Part shown: piece after piece, positions 8,575-17,007 of the stretch
Layout of the letters: every line of letters begins with the position of its first letter
Position numbering within the stretch: position 1 is the first letter of the stretch
NCBI GenBank assembly: GCA_021841025.1
Contig: JAKBWA010000009.1
Coordinates: 1-64,000 of the forward strand
Source of the DNA: Bacillota bacterium
GTDB taxonomy: Bacteria > Bacillota > Sulfobacillia > Sulfobacillales > Sulfobacillaceae
Reading direction: 5' to 3'
DNA length: 64,000 nt
Program-made: the position numbers and the translations under genes
Notes under the pieces: generated by a model
The model's database searches: none
What the model was told of the DNA's origin: nothing
Seen by the model: only the letters and a program-made list of their open reading frames with translations

Positions 8575-10488
8575 ATGGATATTATCCATCCCCGGGTTCG
8601 GGCAGAACTTGACGATGCCCGCGACTGGAAGAAGTATTGGGCACATGAGGCTCGACATATTGCATGGCATACGCCCTGGGAGCGGGTATATGAGAAGGTG
8701 GACGGAGTGACGCATTGGTATACAGGGGGAACTACCAATCTAGGGGCCAATGCGACCCAGTTCCACTCCCCGGATGTCATGGGTCGTGCCGCCATTATTA
8801 GCATTCGGGAAGATGGATCCGTCAGAACGTTTACCTATGCTCATTTAGCTGATGTCGTTCTCCGCTTGTCGCGCGGATTTCGTAAATTAGGCATTGGCAA
8901 GGGAGATCGAGTCGTGCTTTACATGCCCACGGGACCCGAGGCCATTTGTTCTATGCTGGCTTTGTCCCGAATTGGTGCGATTCACATGGTTGTTTTTGCC
9001 GGCTTTGGTGCTCAGGCTTTAGCTCAGCGCATTCGTTTGGTCGGCGCTAAAATGGTGATTGCCTCAGACGTGACCTGGCGCAAAGGGCGTCATGTCAATT
9101 TAGCTGCCATTGTTCAAGACGCCATGAAAGATCCCCAAAGTCCTGTTCAGAGCATTATTTGGGACTGTCGCGAAACGGATCCTCCTTCCATTCCCGGTAT
9201 TGCGCCGCATCGGCTCGCCGAGGTGGAGAATATGGGAGTTAAGACTCCATTTTGGGAAACGGAAGACGTGGAATGGATGGACTCCAACGATCCTGCCTTT
9301 ATCTTAGCGACCAGCGGAACGACCGCTCAACCCAAACTCGTAGTGCACACGCACGGGGCATATCAAGTCGGGATCATTCATACCAGCCGGGTGTTATTCG
9401 GTTTAAGGCCGACGGATATTTGGTGGACAACCTCGGACATTGGATGGATTGTCGGTCACAGCTTTATTGTTTATGCGCCCCTATTGATTGGAGCGACGAC
9501 TTTAGCTTACGAAGGTGCCTTAGATTATCCCGGACCGGAAAATTTTTACCGTATTATTCAAGAACAGCACGTCACCGGACTCTTTACTGCCCCAACAGCC
9601 ATTCGTTTATTAAACCGCTACGGCGCTCTGCCCAGCAAAGATTATGATCTTTCTTCGGTAGAGCGTATTTTTTCTGCCGGTGAGCCATTGAATCCTCCTG
9701 CGTGGAAAATGTTTCAGCAAGAGATATTTGGAAATCGGGTGCCCCTTGTCGATCATTGGTGGCAAACCGAAACAGGGGCTCCGGTTGTGGGCAATCCTTA
9801 TGGATTGGGTTTGCTGCCCATCAAACCCGGATCGGCGGCATTGTGTCTCCCGGGCTATTCGATGGAAATCAGGCGTCCTGACGGAAGCCCCTGCGAAGCA
9901 GGCGAAATCGGCAGTGTGGTGATTACCCGGCCCTTTCCGGGACTGGTGGCAAGACTGTGGGGCGATGATGGCAGCCGATATGACAGTACCTATTGGGAGA
10001 AGATTCCCGGCACATTTCTGACGGGAGACGCGGCCTCCCAAGATGAAGATGGATATTTTTGGTTTCGGGGACGATCAGATGAGGTGCTGAAGATTGCGGG
10101 ACACCGGATTGGCACAAGTGAGGTTGAATCAGCCTTGTTGAAACATCCTGCCGTGTCGGAGGCTGGCGTTACGGGATTGCCAGACGACCTTCGAGGCGAG
10201 GTTATTTTGGCATTTGTTGTCTTGCGCCCCGGAGAGGACCCTAAAGAGGGGCTGGCTCAAGAACTCAAGGATACAGTTCGACGGGAATTGGGTCCTGTGG
10301 CGGTTATAGGGGGAATCGAGTTTGTTCCGAACTTACCCAAGACACGCAGCGGAAAGATCATGCGGCGGTTATTGAAATCGGTTGTTTTGGGCCAAGACAC
10401 CGGGGATATTTCCAGTATTGAGGATCCCACCGCGGTGGATGCCGCGAGAAGCGCATGGGAGAATGAAGCTCACAAGTCAGAAAACTAA
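8575..10488 (+). CDS. acsA: acetyl-CoA synthetase (AMP-forming)
   Basis: A 637-residue adenylate-forming enzyme that activates acetate with ATP and CoA (EC 6.2.1.1), possibly also propionate. Visible motifs are the P-loop-like ATSGTTAQPKLVVHTHG (about 243), the ACS-specific WWTTSDIGWIVGHSFI region (about 282), WWQTETG (about 396), GRSDEVLKIAGHRIG (about 498) and the C-terminal SGKIMRR with the catalytic, acetylatable lysine (about 592). The ATG at 8575 has GAGGAGG 8 bases upstream; the frame is open from 8503. It is monocistronic, and an inverted repeat lies ahead of it. Confidence 0.9.
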   Translation: MDIIHPRVRAELDDARDWKKYWAHEARHIAWHTPWERVYEKVDGVTHWYTGGTTNLGANATQFHSPDVMGRAAIISIREDGSVRTFTYAHLADVVLRLSRGFRKLGIGKGDRVVLYMPTGPEAICSMLALSRIGAIHMVVFAGFGAQALAQRIRLVGAKMVIASDVTWRKGRHVNLAAIVQDAMKDPQSPVQSIIWDCRETDPPSIPGIAPHRLAEVENMGVKTPFWETEDVEWMDSNDPAFILATSGTTAQPKLVVHTHGAYQVGIIHTSRVLFGLRPTDIWWTTSDIGWIVGHSFIVYAPLLIGATTLAYEGALDYPGPENFYRIIQEQHVTGLFTAPTAIRLLNRYGALPSKDYDLSSVERIFSAGEPLNPPAWKMFQQEIFGNRVPLVDHWWQTETGAPVVGNPYGLGLLPIKPGSAALCLPGYSMEIRRPDGSPCEAGEIGSVVITRPFPGLVARLWGDDGSRYDSTYWEKIPGTFLTGDAASQDEDGYFWFRGRSDEVLKIAGHRIGTSEVESALLKHPAVSEAGVTGLPDDLRGEVILAFVVLRPGEDPKEGLAQELKDTVRRELGPVAVIGGIEFVPNLPKTRSGKIMRRLLKSVVLGQDTGDISSIEDPTAVDAARSAWENEAHKSEN

Positions 10489-10511
10489 CATGTCTTCTGC
10501 CAACTAAGGCT

Positions 10512-10561
10512 CCAGTGGTGCCGTCTTCCTTAACCACTTAAGGCGGGCAGGGCACCACTGG
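10512..10561 (+). terminator. two-tier stem-loop after acsA
   Basis: An exact 11-bp inverted repeat CCAGTGGTGCC (10512-10522) and GGCACCACTGG (10551-10561) encloses a second perfect hairpin, CCTTAA (10528-10533) / TTAAGG (10538-10543). There is no T-run, so it may be an mRNA-stabilising 3' structure rather than a simple intrinsic terminator. It starts 24 bases after the acsA stop. Confidence 0.6.
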
Positions 10562-10922
10562 GGTGATGACGACGGTCGTTCTCGTCGTGGAGCACGCAGA
10601 TAAGATCAGGGGTAGTTGCAAGGCCAATAACGATTATCAGCCTCTTGAAGGGGTTGGCATTGGCTGATTCATGACAGTATCTCCCGGCATCTCTTTATGC
10701 GTGACAGACTTTATGCAAAGGGAATGTCTCAGCAAAATTGGTCGTCCATCTGATGCTGTCATATTAGCCATAGACACCCTCAGAAGGGCCAAAGGCCCCC
10801 AGAGGCAGTAGACCTTTAGACCCGCAGAATGGACCACATGGCATCTACCCGAATAATAGCAGAGTGATAACATAATTAGTGAAAGGATTCACAAGCAAGA
10901 AAACAGAAAGGGCGTGGGGATC
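10562..10922. other. intergenic region before a small membrane protein gene
   Basis: About 360 bases. A short GGGCC-AAA-GGCCC hairpin near 10787-10799 is the only structure seen. A minus-strand frame at 10637-10873 has no ribosome site and a composition unlike the neighbouring genes, so I do not call it. Confidence 0.45.
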
Positions 10923-11387
10923 ATGAGTACACAAATTAAAGTACTGGACAGTGTTCCATCTGCCCAAGACAAACGAATCCACCTAATTCATGGGCTTAGA
11001 TTATCGTTGGTGTTTTTCGCTCTCTTGGACGTAGCGGCCCATTTATTTGCCACACCCGGAGCGACTCCGATTGTGTCCTATTGGATTGACATTGAAACCG
11101 CATCTTATGGACTGATTGCCATCGTTTATCTCTTGGGTCTTCGGATGTTCTATGGGCCTCCCATCATATTTACCGCTTATAACATGGTGATGTTCTTTGT
11201 AACTGGCTTCGTCGCGCTGCCCTTCGGCATTAACAAGACCCCTTTGACGGGACATCTGCAAATTCTCCAGTACTCGTTTGGTCGTGGCTTTTCATTAGCG
11301 GCATGGCTGTACCTCCTCATTATTGGCCTGATTATGCTGAAAATGGACAAAGGCAGTCAACTCAATGACCTGCTGAAAGGCAGTTAG
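10923..11387 (+). CDS. hypothetical four-helix membrane protein
   Basis: A 154-residue protein with four hydrophobic segments, roughly residues 22-42, 55-75, 82-103 and 128-148. I do not recognise a family. ATG 10923 is preferred over the in-frame GTG at 10914 because the purine-rich AGAAAGGG site is better placed. A strong hairpin follows the stop, suggesting a single-gene transcript. Confidence 0.7.
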   Translation: MSTQIKVLDSVPSAQDKRIHLIHGLRLSLVFFALLDVAAHLFATPGATPIVSYWIDIETASYGLIAIVYLLGLRMFYGPPIIFTAYNMVMFFVTGFVALPFGINKTPLTGHLQILQYSFGRGFSLAAWLYLLIIGLIMLKMDKGSQLNDLLKGS

Positions 11388-11418
11388 GCAGAGAAAATTG
11401 GGAAAAAAGCTAAAAACC

Positions 11419-11456
11419 CGTACGGCCCCAACGAGAGCAAAGTTTGGGGCCGTACG
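11419..11456. terminator. bidirectional intrinsic terminator
   Basis: CGTACGGCCCCAA (11419-11431) pairs perfectly over 13 bp with TTGGGGCCGTACG (11444-11456). The A-rich run just before it becomes TTTTT...TTTTTT on the minus strand, so termination should be strongest for minus-strand transcripts. It also sits 30 bases after the stop of the plus-strand membrane protein gene. Confidence 0.75.
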
Positions 11457-11694
11457 CCGTGTTTAGAGTTTCTGTCCAACTCGGCGGAGGATCCCATGAA
11501 ATTCTCGGATTGTTGGGTCATGAACCCTTTTTTGGATGGCAAAGAGTGGTGGATCATCTGTTCACACTTCTTGCCGACCGTCCTTTTTAAGGCTTTTTAC
11601 GGATGATTGCGGCCTTAATAAAGTGCGTGAGGCTGTTCTTTGGCCTCGGCCTGAATTCTTCGAGGATGCCGATCTTTGTGAGAACGAACTTGCG

Positions 11695-11700
11695 TATAAT
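11695..11700 (+). promoter_or_regulatory. -10 box upstream of rmuC
   Basis: An exact TATAAT lies 52 bases upstream of the rmuC start. The -35 region is weak (CTTTGTG around 11674-11680). Confidence 0.4.
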
Positions 11701-11752
11701 GGGAGCCGTGGAATTTGATGGCACAGGAACAATATAGAGGATGGGAGACGTT

Positions 11753-13246
11753 ATGGCCCTAGTAGATGTTTTAATATCGATATCCGTGTTATTGAATTTG
11801 GTGATGTTAATTTTATGGCTCACGGGCAATCTTGCCAGAAATCTCCAAGATTTTATTGCGCATCAAATCTCAGCCTTAGAAAAAGGTCAAGAACGCATGG
11901 AAAAGGCATTGCGAGAAGAAATGGCCTTGGCGCGAGAGGGGAGCCAACTGTCCTTCAAACAGCTTCGGGAGGAAATGGTGGGCATGCTTCAGGTACTGGG
12001 CGATAAGATGGTCAATGAACAGCGGCAGCATTGGCAGTCTTTCCAAGCCCAAGGGGAGCAGTTGCGCAATAACCTGCATGAGACCATCGTGGAGATGGGA
12101 CGTATGGAAAAGGACCGCTTCGAAACCTTTAACCGTGAGAGCTGGGAGTTGGTTAACCAACAAGACAAATATCTGCGGGCGCAATTAACGGAAATGGCGA
12201 GCCAACAAAAGAATCAACTGGATTCTTTCATGAAACAGCTGGCGGAGTTGACGCAAATGAACGCAACCAAATTGGAGCAACTCCGCAGCAGTGTGGAAAA
12301 GCAGCTGGCCCTTCTGCAAAAAGACAATGCCGAGAAGTTGGAGCAGATGCGGGCTACGGTAGACGAAAAACTTCACCAAACCTTAGAACAGCGTTTAGGG
12401 GAGTCTTTCAAGCTGGTGAGCGAACGCCTGGAACAAGTGCAGAAAGGACTGGGTGAGATGCAGGTTTTGGCTTCCGGTGTGGGTGATTTGAAAAAGGTGC
12501 TGACTAACGTCAAAGCCCGGGGGACCCTTGGGGAAATTCAATTGGATCATATTCTTGAACAAATATTGTCTGCAGATCAATACGAGCCCAATGTTTCTGT
12601 CAAACAGGGCAGTTCAGAACGCGTCGATTTTGCCATCCGTTTACCGGGCAAAGACGACGGGCATGACAATGTATTTCTGCCTATTGATGCTAAATTTCCC
12701 TTGGAGGACTATCACCGCTTATTGGATGCGGAGGAGGCCGGCGATTTGCTTCTGCTCCAGGAGGCTTCCAAGACTTTGGAGAACCGGATCAAAAGCGAGG
12801 CGCGCAGTATACAAGAAAAATACATTAATCCTCCTAACACCACCGACTTTGCCCTCATGTTTTTACCCTTGGAAGGGCTTTTTGCGGAAGTGCTGCGACG
12901 CAGGGGGCTGTGGGAGCTTTTACAAAGGGAGTACCATGTCATCGTGACGGGGCCGACCACGGTAACGGCTCTTTTGAACAGTTTGCAAATGGGATTTCGC
13001 ACCCTGGCTATTCAAAAACGATCCAGTGAAGTATGGAAGTTGTTGGGCGCGGTGAAAACCGAATTCGGCAAATTTGGCGATGTGTTGGAGAAGACCCAAA
13101 AAAAATTGCAAGAAGCCAGCCACAGTATCGATTCAGCAACTGTGCGGTCGCGGGCCATTGAAAGAAAATTGCGAAGCGTGGAGTCCGTATCTTCTGCCGA
13201 AAAAGACGAGCCGTGGCTACAGGAAATCGAGCAGGGTCAAGACTAA
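11753..13246 (+). CDS. rmuC: DNA recombination protein RmuC
   Basis: A 497-residue protein with an N-terminal membrane anchor (about residues 4-24), a long Gln/Glu/Lys-rich coiled coil (about 35-235) and a C-terminal PD-(D/E)XK-like RmuC domain. Family hallmarks are KARGTLGEIQLDHIL, PIDAKFPLEDYHRL and FALMFLPLEGLFAEVLRR. RmuC limits inversions at short inverted repeats and is thought to act as a nuclease on structured DNA. ATG 11753 is preferred over the in-frame ATG at 11741 because GGGAGA sits at the right distance. Confidence 0.9.
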   Translation: MALVDVLISISVLLNLVMLILWLTGNLARNLQDFIAHQISALEKGQERMEKALREEMALAREGSQLSFKQLREEMVGMLQVLGDKMVNEQRQHWQSFQAQGEQLRNNLHETIVEMGRMEKDRFETFNRESWELVNQQDKYLRAQLTEMASQQKNQLDSFMKQLAELTQMNATKLEQLRSSVEKQLALLQKDNAEKLEQMRATVDEKLHQTLEQRLGESFKLVSERLEQVQKGLGEMQVLASGVGDLKKVLTNVKARGTLGEIQLDHILEQILSADQYEPNVSVKQGSSERVDFAIRLPGKDDGHDNVFLPIDAKFPLEDYHRLLDAEEAGDLLLLQEASKTLENRIKSEARSIQEKYINPPNTTDFALMFLPLEGLFAEVLRRRGLWELLQREYHVIVTGPTTVTALLNSLQMGFRTLAIQKRSSEVWKLLGAVKTEFGKFGDVLEKTQKKLQEASHSIDSATVRSRAIERKLRSVESVSSAEKDEPWLQEIEQGQD

Positions 13247-13364
13247 ATTATTCCCCTTCAAAGCCTATATAATCCTTACCTGTTCCACTGACGGTGCTCG
13301 TCCCTTTCTTGTGGCGGTCTTCTGAGTAGTGTGCCTTTGTGGGAATAGATTTTCTGGGTGGGGT

Positions 13365-14183
13365 TTAACCAATCAAAATTATGCCCAGAATCCCCACGGC
13401 CACCGAAACAGCTGCCAATTGCGCAAGATTATGCACGCGAAAATAACGCAAGAGGAATTTGGCCGACAGCCATGCTGTCATGCCCGCTAAAATCCCGCCA
13501 ATCAAGGACGGGATGAATAGCCCGTGCAGTCCTCCATGCAATTTGGGCAATTCCAGAACGCTGGCCGCCAAAATGATGGGAGTGGCCAAAAGAAAACTAA
13601 AATGGGCAGAATCTTCAAAAGAAAGGCCCTGGCGCACCCCTCCGGTTATGGTCGCTCCTGAGCGGGAAAGCCCGGGAATGAGAGCCAGTATTTGGAACAG
13701 TCCAATTTTGATGGCATCGGGTACGCTGAGATGCGCCAGCCTGACCCGGTGTTGTTTTTGTGACTGATACCATTTGTCGCCAAGGAACATGAGTAAGCCA
13801 TTGACAACAAGAAAAATGGCTGCTAACAGCGGCTGTGCAAAGAGGCGTTCCAAAAAATGTTTAAAGATCACTCCGACCAGCCCGGTGGGGATAGTGCCCC
13901 AGATTAACAACCAGGCCAATTTGCCGTCAACAGTGTGTTGGCCCTTGAGCCAGAGAAACCAACCGCGCACAATTCGTATCCACTCACGGCGGAAGAGAAG
14001 CAATAAGGCCAACGCTGTACCGGCGTGCAGTGCAACCAGAAACGGCAAATAGCGGGAACCTTGGGTCGGAACCTGAAGGGCGACTACATGGGGAAGAATG
14101 ACCAATAGTCCCAATGACGAAAACGGAAACAACTCGGCAAATCCCTGGATGACCCCTAAAATGATTGCGCTTAAGAGTGGCAC
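13365..14183 (-). CDS. UppP/BacA-family protein (undecaprenyl-diphosphatase-like), copy 1
   Basis: A 272-residue membrane protein of the BacA/UppP family, which recycles the cell-wall lipid carrier undecaprenyl diphosphate. The first signature reads QGFAELFPFSSLG, keeping the catalytic glutamate (residue 17) and the two serines. The histidine that normally follows SSxG is leucine (residue 26). The second signature IPGLSRSGATI keeps the phosphate-binding arginine. It starts with GTG at 14183, with AAAGGAG 8 bases upstream. A second homologue lies at 36292. Whether this copy is a phosphatase is uncertain because of the lost histidine. Confidence 0.85.
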   Translation of the reverse strand: MPLLSAIILGVIQGFAELFPFSSLGLLVILPHVVALQVPTQGSRYLPFLVALHAGTALALLLLFRREWIRIVRGWFLWLKGQHTVDGKLAWLLIWGTIPTGLVGVIFKHFLERLFAQPLLAAIFLVVNGLLMFLGDKWYQSQKQHRVRLAHLSVPDAIKIGLFQILALIPGLSRSGATITGGVRQGLSFEDSAHFSFLLATPIILAASVLELPKLHGGLHGLFIPSLIGGILAGMTAWLSAKFLLRYFRVHNLAQLAAVSVAVGILGIILIG

Positions 14184-14439
14184 TTCAACGACTCCTTTAA
14201 TTTATTCTTGTGTGGTATCGATAGAGTCAGAAATGAAATAACATGGGGAAAAGGTTCTTCCCTTACACTATTCGACTGTTGCTTGTCTATTGTAACCGTC
14301 ATTCAAAAATTTCGCACACAGCCGGTGTTACGGGGAATTTTACTCTCGTTCCGTAATTTGCGTGTGAACTATGCTAAGCTCAATATGATCGTGTCATTCT
14401 TAGGTATTCATCCCTTTATCGGTTATTGGAGGAATGAAA

Positions 14440-14808
14440 TTGAGTACCAAAAATAATGTGAACAAGAATGATATTCTGGCTATTATCCAGGCCAATCGCC
14501 AGCTGGGAGAAGGCTACGATATACAGTCTGCAGATCAGATTTATGAATTGATTGCACAGAGTCAGAAACCTTCGGAGATGACACCGGAGGATGTTGTCCG
14601 GGTTTTGGGACAATTGACCGCGTCCGAGCGCAAAAGGTTGCTGCGTCCCTTTGTTAAACGCAAACACTCCACGGTAGGCACCATTGCCACTGTCATGGCC
14701 TTGTCGATTCCTTTAATGGGGATAGCCGGCGCTTCCGCCAACATGGATGGGGTAGTCGCGGTTTTGGCATTTGACGTTTTTGTGATCGTGTTTAGCCTTG
14801 TGCGTTAA
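14440..14808 (+). CDS. hypothetical protein with soluble N-domain and C-terminal membrane hairpin
   Basis: About 122 residues. The N-terminal 75 are polar and helical-looking (SADQIYELIAQSQKPSEMT, then VVRVLGQLTASERKRLL), followed by two hydrophobic segments to the C-terminus. The ribosome site GGAGG is only one base from an ATG at 14434 but 7 bases from an in-frame TTG at 14440, so TTG is the likely start. No family is recognised. Confidence 0.65.
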   Translation: MSTKNNVNKNDILAIIQANRQLGEGYDIQSADQIYELIAQSQKPSEMTPEDVVRVLGQLTASERKRLLRPFVKRKHSTVGTIATVMALSIPLMGIAGASANMDGVVAVLAFDVFVIVFSLVR

Positions 14809-14880
14809 CCCAGGGATGCTAAAGTGGCGACCGTGCGGGAATGAATGGGATCTTGAAGTACGGGAGAAAGGGAGGAGTGG

Positions 14881-15441
14881 ATGGCGGCCATCTGGCCCTT
14901 TGGGCGTGATCAGTATTTTTTGCGAGCACTCGATGTCCGGGACGCAACCTCGCGTCTGGACTTTTTTGTCAGAAACCGCGACTTTCTTGAACCTGTGATG
15001 CCGATAAGTCCAGAATTGGATTATACTTTATTCCGCCAGCGTCAGATTCTTGCCCAAGGCTGTCAAGATATGAAAGACGATCGCCGGTATTTGTTTGGTA
15101 TTTTTTCTTCCCCAATATCTCAGGGAGGTCTTCTCTTGGGATATATTAATTTCAACAATGTTATTCGCGGCGTGTTTCAGAGCTGTGACATCGGATATGC
15201 TCTGGACCAAAACTGGACCGGGAAGGGAATTATGAGCCAGGCTGTCCACAAGGCCACTGAGGTGGCATTTTGCACATTGCATTTACACCGTATTCAAGCG
15301 GCTATCATGCCTTCTAACAAGCCGTCTTTACGCGTGGCCGAAAAAGCCGGATTTCAATTTATTGGACTGTCGCGCAAACACTTAAAGATACACGGCGTCT
15401 ATCAAGATCATGTGTTGATGGCCAAGTGCTGCGACGAATAG
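14881..15441 (+). CDS. GNAT acetyltransferase, RimJ/RimL type
   Basis: A 186-residue GNAT N-acetyltransferase of the ribosomal-protein-acetyltransferase group. The acetyl-CoA-binding region is IGYALDQNWTGKGIMSQAV (about residues 101-119) and the later HRIQAAIMPSNKPSLRVAEKAGF block is typical of RimJ-like enzymes. It has a very good ribosome site (AGGGAGGA). The substrate is not predictable from sequence. Confidence 0.85.
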   Translation: MAAIWPFGRDQYFLRALDVRDATSRLDFFVRNRDFLEPVMPISPELDYTLFRQRQILAQGCQDMKDDRRYLFGIFSSPISQGGLLLGYINFNNVIRGVFQSCDIGYALDQNWTGKGIMSQAVHKATEVAFCTLHLHRIQAAIMPSNKPSLRVAEKAGFQFIGLSRKHLKIHGVYQDHVLMAKCCDE

Positions 15442-15449
15442 GCTGCCGT

Positions 15450-16301
15450 TTAGGGTCCTTTCGTGTGTAACCACGGCGGAAAAAACGTATCTTGCGCGAT
15501 GTCTTCTGGATTCAGACTTCGTTCTTCGACCGTCAGCTCCCATATCGATTCTTGTTGGCTCTCCCCGGTAAAACTTAGGGGAAATCCGCTGGAGGATTCG
15601 ATCTGGCACTTAAAGGTGTCTGCGAAGCGAAATAACCGATTGGGATGAGGGGGCCAGACGGCTGCATCATCGTGAGATGGCACCGAAATGCCTTGCCATA
15701 TCCGCTTGTTGTTCGCCCTATTGTCGTCCTCAAGGCGCCACTCCCAACTAGGGTGTGCCGATGAAAAATCGACCCACGGCCACAAGGCTGCATTGGCGCG
15801 CGCCGAGTATCCTCCCATGCCGGTTAAAAATGGGACGAAAGATGACCCCACCTGGCCTTGGCTTGTGATCACAATTTCGGGCAAAGACAAATCTTCTTTT
15901 GGTGGCAGCGACCGGTAAGACCACCACTGTGAGCCCTGAATCAAAATACCGCTGGTAATGAAAGACGGGTCTCGGGCGGGAGAACATTCATGCCGCCAAA
16001 AATGTGGTGCTTGCCACCATGATCGAAAAATCTGGGTATGCCAAGCTCCTGGCCCCAAGTCGTAAATGAGACCATGACGGCTTTGGTTCCATTGGCGGGT
16101 TCGTTCGGTATGCTCTCGCATGATCGCTCGAACCCGCTGAAATGGATAACGATCAAATGGGGCATCAATCAAGACCGATAGTGGCTTAAATCGCGAGTCC
16201 GTCACAAAAACTCCCTTATGGCGCAAATCACAGTATTTTGTCCCCAGAGGTGAATCCTGCAGAACATCATAACGTGGCTTTCTCTTTTTACATGATATCA
16301 A
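15450..16301 (-). CDS. hypothetical Trp-rich protein
   Basis: A 283-residue soluble-looking protein with about 15 tryptophans, many in pairs (SWWQAP, QWWSYR, LWPWVDF, SWEWRLE). No signal peptide, membrane segment or known motif is visible. It converges on the GNAT gene with 8 bases between stops. The start is uncertain: the frame opens at a TTG at 16301 with GAGAGG too close, and the first in-frame ATG lies about 60 codons inside. Confidence 0.55.
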   Translation of the reverse strand: MISCKKRKPRYDVLQDSPLGTKYCDLRHKGVFVTDSRFKPLSVLIDAPFDRYPFQRVRAIMREHTERTRQWNQSRHGLIYDLGPGAWHTQIFRSWWQAPHFWRHECSPARDPSFITSGILIQGSQWWSYRSLPPKEDLSLPEIVITSQGQVGSSFVPFLTGMGGYSARANAALWPWVDFSSAHPSWEWRLEDDNRANNKRIWQGISVPSHDDAAVWPPHPNRLFRFADTFKCQIESSSGFPLSFTGESQQESIWELTVEERSLNPEDIAQDTFFPPWLHTKGP

Positions 16302-16530
16302 ACCTCTCTTTCTAAAACATGGATTTGGAGGATTTAGCTGGCATAGAAGTTAAATTGAAGAGCAAAAACCAAGACCGCGTCTAAGCTGACGGGTTCAAAG
16401 ATGTCCTGGTTGCCCCGTTATTCGGGGTATTCACGGGTTTTTCTTGCCGTGAGAGGGTTATGGTGCGTGACGGTCGGTCTCGAGACACAAAAGGTATGGT
16501 CAAGACATTGATCGTAGACTAGATGTGGTA
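16302..16530. other. intergenic region left of the DnaA-box cluster
   Basis: It holds a short CCCCG-TTATT-CGGGG hairpin (16413-16427) followed by a T-rich stretch. I see no credible gene. Confidence 0.45.
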
Positions 16531-16669
16531 GTTATCCCCCGGTTGTTCACAATCTGTGGATAACCTGTAGATTCAGTCTGGACAAAATGTCGATAAATCG
16601 ACTGCATCTGCTCACATTCATCGACAGTAATCCACAAATAATCCACAAAATGATGAAATCTGTGGATTA
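16531..16669. promoter_or_regulatory. cluster of DnaA boxes
   Basis: One perfect consensus box reads TGTGGATAA (16555-16563, complement of TTATCCACA). Three further boxes differ at one position: TAATCCACA at 16628-16636 and 16639-16647, and TGTGGATTA at 16661-16669. A weaker TTATCCCCC lies at 16532-16540. Four strong boxes in 115 bp is far above chance and defines a DnaA-binding region. No dnaA, dnaN or rep gene is near, so it may be a titration/reactivation site or a relic origin rather than oriC. Confidence 0.75.
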
Positions 16670-16720
16670 TTTTGCAATGGCGAAGGTTTCGGCGGTCCTA
16701 ACTGCCCATCCTATGGGGTC

Positions 16721-16754
16721 ATATTCAAAATGTCTGTCAGGACATCTTGAATAT
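16721..16754. repeat. 14-bp inverted repeat beside the DnaA cluster
   Basis: ATATTCAAAATGTC (16721-16734) and GACATCTTGAATAT (16741-16754) are inverted copies with one mismatch, separated by TGTCAG. There is no T-run after it. It may be an operator or part of the same DnaA-dependent locus. Confidence 0.55.
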
Positions 16755-16841
16755 CTGTGCTGTTGCCAATCGCTTGTGAAGGGACTGTGACGGGAGTATG
16801 GATATTCCGGGGGGCCAGAACTGGCTGCGGAAAGAATTTTT

Positions 16842-16863
16842 TACATAACCATATGGTTATGTA
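16842..16863. promoter_or_regulatory. 22-bp perfect palindrome, ArsR-like operator of arsC
   Basis: A perfect palindrome with half-site TACATAACCAT. Its ATAACC/GGTTAT core resembles operators of ArsR/SmtB-family metalloid repressors. A TTTACA (-35-like, 16840-16845) overlaps it and TAAGAT (16865-16870) could be the -10, so a bound repressor would block transcription. It lies 145 bases upstream of arsC. No arsR gene is in the window. Confidence 0.6.
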
Positions 16864-17007
16864 GTAAGATAATGCTGGTGCCAGATGATCTTGAAATGCG
16901 TCCAATGAAGACTCAGGGACTGTCAAGACAGGTTTTAGATCCGTTATTCTTGAGTTTATCCAGGGATAGCCTTAGGCGTAGCGCATTCATAAGGAGGAAT
17001 CGCTTGC

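Noticed and set aside
10637-10873. Minus-strand 78-codon frame before the small membrane protein
   Set aside because: No ribosome site and no recognisable domain; codon use unlike neighbouring genes.
16319-16384. 21-codon plus-strand frame left of the DnaA boxes
   Set aside because: No ribosome site and no conserved feature.
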